Part shown: one piece after another, positions 41,869 through 49,692 of the stretch | How positions within the stretch are numbered: the first letter of the stretch is position 1 | Layout: every line of letters begins with the position of its first letter | DNA from: Mangrovibacterium lignilyticum | GTDB lineage: Bacteria > Bacteroidota > Bacteroidia > Bacteroidales > Prolixibacteraceae | NCBI RefSeq assembly: GCF_010882175.1 | Contig: NZ_WKLH01000008.1 | Location: 1-64,000, forward strand | Direction of reading: 5' to 3' | Length of the DNA: 64,000 nt | The notes under the pieces: model-generated | Databases searched by the model: none | What the model saw: the letters and a program-made list of their open reading frames with translations, nothing else | What the model was told of the DNA's origin: nothing | Program-made: the position numbers and the translations under genes

Positions 41869-43026
41869 ATGAAGAATTTTTCAGTGATTTGTTTGGGTAT
41901 GTTCTTGCTGACGTTGATGAGTTGCAGCAAAGGTTATGTTATTCAAGGAGAGCTTGAAGGTGCCAGCGATGGTACGAAAATAGCTTTGCTCCCTTTTGCC
42001 AAGTACGACACAAAGCCGGAGCAGGAGACGACAATAGAGAACGGACAATTTAGCTTTAGTGGCGAAGTACCAGAGCCAAGATTGTACTACTTGATGTGGG
42101 GCAATAATCAAGCCAATTACCGCATCATGGTTGAGAACAGCAAGATTAGTTTCCATGGCAATTTGAATGAAAAAAAGAATGGTGAGCGGTTAGATTATTC
42201 TTTCGATAATGTTAGTGTCATTGGTTCAGCCAGTAACGACTATTTTCATGAGCAAATGAAGGTAAAGGATGAATTGTCTAAGCTTTTTGAGGAAAAAAAT
42301 CGGCGTTTTGGTGATATTCAGGTGCTCTATGCTAAGGCTCGCACAGCAAAAGATCAGTCAATGATGGATTCTGTTAAGGCTCTTCCTCGTTATGCGGAAT
42401 ATGTAGATGCTGAAAAAGCATTTTTTACTGAAGTTGAGAAGCGCTACAATGAAGTATTTGAGGCCAATAAGGATACCTATTGGGGACCGTTGATGATGCT
42501 TAATTTGTACGCGTATATGACTCCGGATACTCGCCCTGTATTCGAGGGAATGTCAGATGAAGCAAAGGAAAGCTACTATGGTAAAATGGTGGCTGAAGAC
42601 TTATATCCTGCCAACCGTACAGGCGAAAGAGTTCCTGATTTTACTACAGCTGATGAGAATGGGACGCAACACACCTTGAATGAGTTAATCAAGGATAAGA
42701 AAGTGGTTTTGATTGACTTTTGGGCATCTTGGTGTGTACCTTGCCGGAAGGAACTTCCGAATGTGAAAGCAAACTATGAGAAGTTTGCTTCTAAAGGATT
42801 CGATGTGATTAGCATTTCAATTGACAAAAATGCGGAAGCCTGGAAGAAGGCTGTTGCAGAAGAAGGCTTGGAATGGCCCAATTTCAATGATTTGGATGTT
42901 GCTTCGCTTTACAAGGTACAAGCAGTGCCAACAACTTATTTAATTGACAACGAAGGTCACTTGCTAGCAGAAAATGTTCGGGGCGAGGACTTGGGTAAAA
43001 AGTTGGAAGAAATACTCGGGAACTAG
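41869..43026 (+). CDS. TlpA/ResA-like thioredoxin lipoprotein with DUF4369 N-domain
   Basis: A 385-residue lipoprotein ('LLTLMSCSKG', Cys about 20). Residues ~22-125 form the beta-rich DUF4369-like domain ('YVIQGELEGASDGTKIALLPF', 'ENGQFSFSGEV'), a helical linker follows, and the thioredoxin fold starts at about 250 ('VPDFTTADENGTQHTLNEL') with the active site WCVPC at 288-292 ('DFWASWCVPCRKELP') and the cis-Pro loop 'VQAVPTTYLI'. Such proteins are periplasmic thiol-disulfide reductases and are often found next to SusCD loci. It ends in an intrinsic terminator, so it is a separate unit. Confidence 0.9.
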   Translation: MKNFSVICLGMFLLTLMSCSKGYVIQGELEGASDGTKIALLPFAKYDTKPEQETTIENGQFSFSGEVPEPRLYYLMWGNNQANYRIMVENSKISFHGNLNEKKNGERLDYSFDNVSVIGSASNDYFHEQMKVKDELSKLFEEKNRRFGDIQVLYAKARTAKDQSMMDSVKALPRYAEYVDAEKAFFTEVEKRYNEVFEANKDTYWGPLMMLNLYAYMTPDTRPVFEGMSDEAKESYYGKMVAEDLYPANRTGERVPDFTTADENGTQHTLNELIKDKKVVLIDFWASWCVPCRKELPNVKANYEKFASKGFDVISISIDKNAEAWKKAVAEEGLEWPNFNDLDVASLYKVQAVPTTYLIDNEGHLLAENVRGEDLGKKLEEILGN

Positions 43027-43049
43027 ATCTCTTGGATAAAAAGTGTGTA

Positions 43050-43106
43050 CCCGGCTGACAGTATTCTTCATTTTTATTTTAGGATCTGTCGGCTGGGGCT
43101 TTTTTG
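43050..43106 (+). terminator. intrinsic terminator after the TlpA-like gene
   Basis: CCCGGCTGACAG (43050-43061) pairs with CTGTCGGCTGGG (43086-43097), 12 bp with two G-U, followed by a seven-base T-run at 43100-43106. Confidence 0.65.
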
Positions 43107-43159
43107 TGCTCGTTTGAAAGGGGATCTAAGTTTAGTTTTAGGAAAAGATTATCAATTAT

Positions 43160-44071
43160 ATGACCATGAAAAGAACAACAAAGGTAAAGTTTCTTGCAGT
43201 TTATCTGTTTTTTTGCGGACTCGTTACTATAGGAGAAGAGGTGCGCGCTCAGACCTATCCAAATCAATGGAATGATTGGGAGAAACCGTTGACAGAGCAT
43301 GCTGATTCAATAATAAGGGCCGGAACCAGTATTAGTCAGGAGGAAGCTCGTAAACAGGTTGAAAGCAACTCAGGGCCTGTTGCCGTAAATTTAATAGAAC
43401 CTTCGGGAAAGAGTCTTACAAAGTCGGAGCTTTATGAAAAAGTTTCAAGTGCTACAGTGATTCTAACAGACGCCTGTTTGTGCGATAATTGCGATAATCT
43501 GCATATTTTCCCGGCCACTGGTTATCTGATTTCGAAAGACGGTATTTGCGTGACGAATTTTCACGTTGTAAACTTTTATCTGAATCGCAATAGCCGTTAT
43601 ACACCTAAGGCCTTTGTGGCGCATTTGCATGATGGTCGCACAATGGCCGTTAAGGAAATTTTACTGGCTTCCCCGGAATACGATTTAGCGATTTTGAAGT
43701 TGGATAATCCTAGCGGTGAACTTCCATGTCTAGCTTTAGGAGACGAACGTGAAATTGGTGATAATGTATTTATCGTGAGCCATCCGCAAGGCATGTACTA
43801 TACTTTGTCTGAGGGGATTGTGACAGGAAAAATGAACGAGGCATTTCCGGCATTCGATGGTAAAAGTACAGTTCATCGAGACGTGATGACCATATCCGCC
43901 GATTTCGCAACCGGCTCGAGTGGCGCAGCCATAATAGATTCTATCGGGAATGTGATTGGGACGGTCTCGGCTACACGGACCTTGTTTCACACCGGCTTAC
44001 CCGATAAGCCAGTACAAATGGTTGTAAAAACAGCGATTCCTGTTGCTTCTTTAAAACATCTCATCAAATAG
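43160..44071 (+). CDS. exported trypsin-like (HtrA-type) serine protease
   Basis: A 303-residue protein with a signal peptide (about 1-31, ending 'GEEVRAQ'). After a ~65-residue pro-region the trypsin-like fold carries a catalytic triad: His135 in 'VTNFHVV', Asp175 in 'YDLAILK' and Ser254 in 'FATGSSGAAI'. It has no PDZ domain, so it is a protease domain alone. 'DACLCDNCDN' (about 111-120) gives a small cysteine cluster just before the first strand, which may bind metal or form disulfides. ATG 43160 or 43166 could be the start. It stands alone between a terminator and a decayed gene scrap. Confidence 0.85.
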   Translation: MTMKRTTKVKFLAVYLFFCGLVTIGEEVRAQTYPNQWNDWEKPLTEHADSIIRAGTSISQEEARKQVESNSGPVAVNLIEPSGKSLTKSELYEKVSSATVILTDACLCDNCDNLHIFPATGYLISKDGICVTNFHVVNFYLNRNSRYTPKAFVAHLHDGRTMAVKEILLASPEYDLAILKLDNPSGELPCLALGDEREIGDNVFIVSHPQGMYYTLSEGIVTGKMNEAFPAFDGKSTVHRDVMTISADFATGSSGAAIIDSIGNVIGTVSATRTLFHTGLPDKPVQMVVKTAIPVASLKHLIK

Positions 44072-44083
44072 AGATTGATAACT

Positions 44084-44203
44084 ATGGTACTTGAAAATAC
44101 ATCGGAATTACTTGATTTACTTCACCGGGAAGTAGTCCCGGCAATCGGGTGTACCGAGCCGGTTACAGTTCTGTCGTTGCTGTTTGATCCGCAAGATGGT
44201 TGA
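44084..44203 (+). pseudogene. N-terminal remnant of a CyuA/UPF0597 (YhaM)-type gene
   Basis: ATG 44084 opens 39 codons containing 'LLHREVVPAIGCTEPVTV'. 'REVVPALGCTEP' is the invariant start of the UPF0597 / L-cysteine desulfidase (CyuA, YhaM) family, in which this Cys belongs to the iron-sulfur site. The frame then loses similarity and ends at TGA 44201-44203; the other ~380 residues are missing. It lies 12 nt after the protease stop and 163 nt before the fecI of cassette C. The remainder of the gap is AT-rich with no other feature. Confidence 0.7.
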
Positions 44204-44366
44204 TTGCAAGCAGTAGAATTGATTAATTATTTGCATATTTGAGGCTAATATTATTTGCGCAATACTTCTGTTTCCATTTTGAACAGAGCAAAACTTTTTT
44301 TCTTAGGTAAAGTGTTGCAGTCATTTAGATATTTCTATACGCGAAACCAGTTTTGATATATTTTAA

Positions 44367-45002
44367 ATGAAACACCATCAAAATATAGTCAGGGACGAGC
44401 AGGCGCTATGGAATAGATTCCTTGAAGGAGATAATGAGGCTCTAGCGTCACTTTTCAGTGAATATTTCTCTGATTTATTTTCATATGGAATGAAACTTGT
44501 CCCGCAAGAAGCGATGGTCAGGGATTTAATTCAGGACTTGTTTGTGCGTTTTTGGGAAAAAAGAGGGAATCTGAAACAGGTAAAAAACGTCAAGGTTTAT
44601 ATGCTTATCAGTTTGAAGAACGACCTCCTTCAAATGTATAGACACAACAATAATGTGATTCTCGATGCTGAAGAGGTAGATAATCAGTTTGAGATTTCGG
44701 TGGAAGATATCTGGATTGAATCCGAAAAGACAAAGGCATTAAGCGAAAAAATTGTAACCTGTTTAAATAGTTTAACTAGCCGACAACGAGAAATAATTTA
44801 CCTCCGATTTTATTTAAATCTCGATTTTTCGAATTTATCAGAGATGTTGGGCATGAATATTCAATCTGTTCGCAACTTGCTATTTCGAGCACTGGAGAAG
44901 ATAAGAAGCGAGATAGCGTCGGATGATATCGAGTTGTCTAATGTTGAAGTATTCCTGTTTGTGCTATTTTCTAAAAATAGGATGAATTCTAGTCCGAAAT
45001 AA
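44367..45002 (+). CDS. FecI-like ECF sigma factor (cassette C)
   Basis: A 211-residue sigma factor. Region 2 is 'LFSEYFSDLFSYGMKLVPQEAMVRDLIQDLFVRFWEKRGNL'; region 4 is 'LTSRQREIIYLRFYLNLDFSNLSEMLGMNIQSVRNLLFRALEKIR'. Its region 4 differs from those of cassettes A and B (no 'VKTVEY'), so it should recognise a different promoter. It is followed 76 nt later by fecR. Confidence 0.92.
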   Translation: MKHHQNIVRDEQALWNRFLEGDNEALASLFSEYFSDLFSYGMKLVPQEAMVRDLIQDLFVRFWEKRGNLKQVKNVKVYMLISLKNDLLQMYRHNNNVILDAEEVDNQFEISVEDIWIESEKTKALSEKIVTCLNSLTSRQREIIYLRFYLNLDFSNLSEMLGMNIQSVRNLLFRALEKIRSEIASDDIELSNVEVFLFVLFSKNRMNSSPK

Positions 45003-45078
45003 ATTTTTTTGAAAAAAAGCGAAGAATCGGTGAGTATAAAAATCCGATTACGTCATCTTCTAAATATAAACGAAGAAG

Positions 45079-46167
45079 ATGAAACAACTAAATCCCCAAA
45101 TATTCGAAGATTTAATCGCGGATGATCGATTCATCAGATGGGCACAGGGGCTAGATCGGTCAGATGATCTATACTGGGCTAACTGGACCAAAAGTAAGCC
45201 AGAATTTGCAGCCGAATTTGCAGAAGCCAAACGTACTGCCAAAATCTTAAAGTTTAGATCAGAAGAGATTACAGACCAAAAGATAAATGAATATTGGCTG
45301 GAAGCTAAGAAGAAAATGAATGTCAGGAGTATACCTGCTCCAAAAGCAAAAAAATTATATCTGAATTTTTATCAACGAGTAGCCGGTGTTTTAGTGTTGC
45401 CTCTGCTTCTTTTATCTGCCTGGCTATATTTTAGTCAGCTGGATCTTAAATCAGAATACAATAGAATTAGTGAACTATCTTATAGTAAGTCGGTTAAGTT
45501 GAAATCACCGATTGGTGGTCAACTACAGGTTGAGTTGCCAGATGGCTCACAAGCATGGTTAAATTCAGATTCTAAGATAGCATATCCAGCCATTTTTGGT
45601 GACAATAAGAGAGAAGTTGAAATCACTGGAGAGGTATACTTTAAGGTGAAAAAAGATAAAACACAGTTTGTTGTGAAAACTCCCGGTCCCAGCATTGTTG
45701 TGCATGGAACAGAATTTAATGTTCATGCTTATGCCAATGAGAAATTGATCAGTGTGGCATTGGTCGAAGGAAAAGTATCCTTGGAAAAAGAAAGTCAGGG
45801 ACAGGGTATCAATCCGATGGTAATGGCTCCGGGGGAGATCGCCTTTTTTGACAAGGTTGATGGAACATTAGAGAAGAAAAACGGCGACGTATATCTCTAT
45901 ACCAGTTGGAAGGAAGGCAAGTATGTGTTTAGAGGAACCCCGTTAGCTGATATTGTAAAAGTATTGGAACGGAAATATGATGTTGAATTTGAAATTATGG
46001 ATTCTAAAGTGGGAAATTATAAATACGAAGCAACCTTCACGAATCAACCGATTACACAAATTCTTGAACTTTTGAGTTTTTCATCACCATTTCATTATGA
46101 ATATATAAAACCAATAAAACAGGAAGATGGGAGCTTTTCAAAAGCTAAAGTTAAAATATGGAAATAA
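45079..46167 (+). CDS. FecR-like anti-sigma factor (cassette C)
   Basis: A 362-residue membrane anti-sigma protein with a cytoplasmic N-terminus (1-92), a single helix at about 97-115 ('VAGVLVLPLLLLSAWLYF') and a FecR domain ('KSPIGGQLQVELPDGSQAWLNSDSKI', 'EITGEVYFKV', 'VVHGTEFNVHAY'). It ends with a DUF4974-like segment ('SWKEGKYVFRGTPLADIVKVLERKYDVEF'). It is part of fecI-fecR-susC-susD with the predicted antisense RNA terminator beginning 33 nt after its stop. Confidence 0.92.
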   Translation: MKQLNPQIFEDLIADDRFIRWAQGLDRSDDLYWANWTKSKPEFAAEFAEAKRTAKILKFRSEEITDQKINEYWLEAKKKMNVRSIPAPKAKKLYLNFYQRVAGVLVLPLLLLSAWLYFSQLDLKSEYNRISELSYSKSVKLKSPIGGQLQVELPDGSQAWLNSDSKIAYPAIFGDNKREVEITGEVYFKVKKDKTQFVVKTPGPSIVVHGTEFNVHAYANEKLISVALVEGKVSLEKESQGQGINPMVMAPGEIAFFDKVDGTLEKKNGDVYLYTSWKEGKYVFRGTPLADIVKVLERKYDVEFEIMDSKVGNYKYEATFTNQPITQILELLSFSSPFHYEYIKPIKQEDGSFSKAKVKIWK

Positions 46168-46199
46168 AATAATAACTAAAAACCAGATGCTTATGATGT

Positions 46200-46270
46200 A
46201 AAAAAAAGATGCGACGAGTGCTACCAACACCCCCGCATCCGTGGATTTATTAATAACCGTACTAACAAAT
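46200..46270 (-). ncRNA. predicted cis-antisense sRNA at the susC leader, cassette C
   Basis: On the minus strand TAAGTTTG (46283-46276) is identical to the -7 octamer of cassette B and again ends on the susC ATG. Downstream, GATGCG (46239-46234) pairs with CGCATC (46213-46208), with an inner GTG/CAC pairing in the loop, followed by T8 (46207-46200). The predicted RNA is about 71 nt. No good -33 TTTG is visible. The RNA itself is inferred. Confidence 0.45.
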
Positions 46271-46282
46271 CTTTACAAACTT

Positions 46283-49200
46283 ATGAAAAAAATGAATGTT
46301 GTGTCACCAACAATCGGTGTTGGTGTGCAAAAGATTTTAAGAATTATGAAATTAACGCTATTTCTAACTCTGTTCGTTGTTTCAAGTGTTTTCGCGAATA
46401 ACACTTTCTCTCAAAACCGCCTTTTGTCACTGGAAGTGAAGAATATGGCCGTCGAGAAGGTCCTTCTTAGTATTGAAGAACAAAGTCGTTTTGTCTTTAT
46501 CTATAACAAAGATATGATTGACGTTAACCGGCGAGTTGATGTTAACATGGATAATGCAAGTGTCGACCAAATACTAGATGTTGTATTTGAAAACGCAGGT
46601 GTGAAATATAAGATTATCAATAACCAGATTGCTCTTAGTCCTGATTACAGCAATGTTATTCAGTCTACTAGTGTGAAAGGTCAAATCACTGATGCTGACG
46701 GCAATCCGCTTCCTGGAGTAACGATAGTTATTAAGGGAACAACTCAAGGTACAATTACCGACTCTGAGGGGAACTATCATTTAGATAATATTCCTTCGGA
46801 TGCTGTTCTTTCTGTGTCTTTTGTCGGTATGGTGACCCAGGAAATACCTGTTGCAGGTAAGAGCGTGATTGATTTGAGTATGGCCGAAGAGGCAATTGGG
46901 ATAGACGAAGTGGTCGCTGTTGGATACGGTTCAACGATTAAGAAGAATGTTACAACATCGATTGCAAAAGTCGACCCAACAAAGCTGACGACAGCTGCAG
47001 CTTCAGGTGTTGGAGATTTACTGTTTGGAAAGGCTGCGGGAGTTCAAGTTCGGCAATTTAGTTCGCAGCCAGGAGGAAAGGTAGATTTGTCTATTAGGGG
47101 TAGAGGGGCACCACTTTTGGTAATCGATGGTGTTGTTGTACCAACAAATAGTTTAGAGTCAGGGTCAGCTGTTTCAGAGTCGAATACAGTTGCACGTGGT
47201 AATTTGGCTGGATTAAATCCCAATGATATTGAATCGATCGAGATTTTGAAGGATGCAAGTGCTGCTATTTATGGTGTGAATGCTGGCAATGGTGTTATGC
47301 TTATTACGACCAAAAAAGGTAAGGAAGGAACTTTGAACATTAATTATAGTGGAAATACATCGTACCTCAAGAATTATCCCTATCTGAAGCCACTGGAGGG
47401 TAGAGAGTTTATGCAATATTACAACCAGTTTGAGAAGGATATGTATTTAGCGGAGAATGGGATGCAACCGTTTGGTGATGCAACTCCCAATTATGTTCCT
47501 AAATACAGTCAATCTGAGATTGACAATGCAATTAATACAGATTGGGTTGGGGAGATTCTTCAGACTGGAACAATTCAAAATCACAATTTGAATATCAGTG
47601 GTGGAAGTCAAAAAGTATCTTATTATGTTTCAGGTGGATTCTTTGATCAAGTAGGAACTATTGTCAATTCAAAAATGAAGAAGTACAATGGATTATTTGA
47701 CATTACGGTTCGACCAAGTAAATATTTTTCAATCAATGCAAGTGTCAATGGAAACCGTTCATTTTTCGATAATTCAGTGGCTGGTTGGCAATCCGGTGGA
47801 GGAGGAGGTAATGCCTATACGGCACTGCAGGCGGCCTTAGCATACCCGACTTATTTGCCCATCAAAGATGAGAATGATCAATATACGCAGTGGGGGGTGA
47901 TTGGGAACCCTGTAGCATTGTTGAATATCAAAGACCGATCGTCTAATAGTTCTTTGTTTGTTAAAACGTCGGTGGATGTCAATATTATTCCCGAAGTTTT
48001 AACCGCTAGGGTTTTGTATGGAAATAATTATGAAGAATCACTTCGCGAGTACTACATTCCTTCCGATGTTAACTGGTTTGATGATTATCGCTCAAGAGGA
48101 TCTATTCAACAAAGTAACCGCCAATCGCAGACAATTGAAACTTATCTAACATTTAAGCATAATTTCAATGACATCGTAAATCTTGACTTACTTGCGGGAT
48201 TTGGCGAGTATATCTATGATGGATACAGCTTTACCAACCAGTTTTTTGATATCAATGATCTTTTCGGGACAGATAAAATAGATGGGGCAACTACCAATGG
48301 ATTTTCAAATCGCTATAAAAACAAACAACGATCCTATTTTGGTCGTGCAACAGTAGATTTGTTTGATAAATATTTGGTTACTGGATCGTTACGATACGAT
48401 GGTGTTGACCAGTTCTATCCCGGTGAAAAGTATGCAGCATTCCCGAGTGTGTCTGTTGGCTGGAAAATTACGAATGAATCTTTCATGCAAGGGCAATCGA
48501 TTTTCGACTTGATTAAGTTGAGAGCGAGTTATGGTACGACCGGTCAAAACTTGCCAAGTGGAGCGGCTTACGGACTGTTCTCGAGTGGAGCAGATTTGAT
48601 TCCTTTTAATGATGGACAGACAATGTATATCCCGTATTTGTTGGTTTCTGTTGATGTTCCATCTTTGACCTGGCAAAAGACCATAATGCAAAACGTAGGT
48701 CTCGATTTTGAAGCATTTAAAAGTCGGGTGTCAGGGAATGTGGAATGGTTTCGCGATGATGTTACAAATTATCTGCGCTGGGTTCCTTCAAAACAATTAT
48801 CAATGGTGCCTACGATGCCTGTAAATGGTGGACATACAAGACGAACTGGATTTGATGCGGCTATTGAAGGTGATGTTATTCGTTCTAAGGGTTTTTTGTG
48901 GAATATGGCAATAAACTTATCTCATTATAAACACAGGTGGGTTGAACGATTTGAAACAGAATTGAAAACATATTATTTGAGAGAGGATGACCCTGTTTCC
49001 GCAATGTATACATTTGAGACAAACGGTATACTTCAAGTTGGGCAAGAGGTTCCGGCATGGCAACCTTCTACAGCTCAGACTCCTGGATCACCCTTGTTCG
49101 TAGATAAAAACGGCGATTCAAAGTTGGATTCAGCAGACGTTCGGATTTATGATCAGGCACCAAAATTGATCTTTGGGTTTAATAACACTTTTAAATATAA

Positions 49201-49681
49201 GAACTTCGATTTGGCTATATATATCTATGGACAGTTGGGCTCCTACAAACAAAATTATGGTTTGAATTGGGCTAATGCCCGGAATTTTGTAGCTGGAAGT
49301 ACGGGAGGCGCTCAAAATGCGACTCAAGAGATCAAAGATGCATGGAGTACTGCTAATCCTAACGGCACTTTGCCTGGAGCAACGTATAATGAATATACCC
49401 TTGGAAATATCGGGAATACTGTTGGTTGGGGATCTGACAACACGATATCTAAAGCTGATTTTTTACGTGTCAGAAACATCACTCTGGGATACAATTTTAA
49501 CTCTCCAGCTCTTCAAAAGTATTTTAAAAACGCGCGAGTATATGTTGACGTTCAAAATGCTTTCGTTATCACCAAATATAAAGGTGCAGATCCGGAGGTT
49601 GAGACGCCTGCTGTAAAAGGTGCTGCAGCTCCATATCCGATGTCTCGGACATACTCACTTGGTGTGAATATTAACTTCTAA
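46283..49681 (+). CDS. SusC-family TonB-dependent transporter with STN domain (cassette C)
   Basis: Outer-membrane importer, 1132 residues from ATG 46283. The frame is open from GTG 46241, but that codon lies right at the end of the antisense-terminator stem, and 46283 has the same context (CAAACTTATGAAAAAA) as the cassette B start, so 46283 is chosen. An N-terminal extension is followed by the signal core ('MKLTLFLTLFVVSSVFA' from residue 22), STN ('MAVEKVLLSIEEQSRFVFIYNKDMI'), the regulatory-like domain ('GQITDADGNPLPGVTIVIKGT'), plug ('IDEVVAVGYGSTIKKNVTTSI') and barrel. susD follows after 11 nt. No enzyme lies within its own unit. Confidence 0.94.
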   Translation: MKKMNVVSPTIGVGVQKILRIMKLTLFLTLFVVSSVFANNTFSQNRLLSLEVKNMAVEKVLLSIEEQSRFVFIYNKDMIDVNRRVDVNMDNASVDQILDVVFENAGVKYKIINNQIALSPDYSNVIQSTSVKGQITDADGNPLPGVTIVIKGTTQGTITDSEGNYHLDNIPSDAVLSVSFVGMVTQEIPVAGKSVIDLSMAEEAIGIDEVVAVGYGSTIKKNVTTSIAKVDPTKLTTAAASGVGDLLFGKAAGVQVRQFSSQPGGKVDLSIRGRGAPLLVIDGVVVPTNSLESGSAVSESNTVARGNLAGLNPNDIESIEILKDASAAIYGVNAGNGVMLITTKKGKEGTLNINYSGNTSYLKNYPYLKPLEGREFMQYYNQFEKDMYLAENGMQPFGDATPNYVPKYSQSEIDNAINTDWVGEILQTGTIQNHNLNISGGSQKVSYYVSGGFFDQVGTIVNSKMKKYNGLFDITVRPSKYFSINASVNGNRSFFDNSVAGWQSGGGGGNAYTALQAALAYPTYLPIKDENDQYTQWGVIGNPVALLNIKDRSSNSSLFVKTSVDVNIIPEVLTARVLYGNNYEESLREYYIPSDVNWFDDYRSRGSIQQSNRQSQTIETYLTFKHNFNDIVNLDLLAGFGEYIYDGYSFTNQFFDINDLFGTDKIDGATTNGFSNRYKNKQRSYFGRATVDLFDKYLVTGSLRYDGVDQFYPGEKYAAFPSVSVGWKITNESFMQGQSIFDLIKLRASYGTTGQNLPSGAAYGLFSSGADLIPFNDGQTMYIPYLLVSVDVPSLTWQKTIMQNVGLDFEAFKSRVSGNVEWFRDDVTNYLRWVPSKQLSMVPTMPVNGGHTRRTGFDAAIEGDVIRSKGFLWNMAINLSHYKHRWVERFETELKTYYLREDDPVSAMYTFETNGILQVGQEVPAWQPSTAQTPGSPLFVDKNGDSKLDSADVRIYDQAPKLIFGFNNTFKYKNFDLAIYIYGQLGSYKQNYGLNWANARNFVAGSTGGAQNATQEIKDAWSTANPNGTLPGATYNEYTLGNIGNTVGWGSDNTISKADFLRVRNITLGYNFNSPALQKYFKNARVYVDVQNAFVITKYKGADPEVETPAVKGAAAPYPMSRTYSLGVNINF

Positions 49682-49692
49682 AACCGAACAAA

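Noticed and set aside
43045-43275. 76-codon plus-strand frame before the protease
   Set aside because: It overlaps the TlpA terminator and the protease signal peptide in another frame and has no recognisable content.
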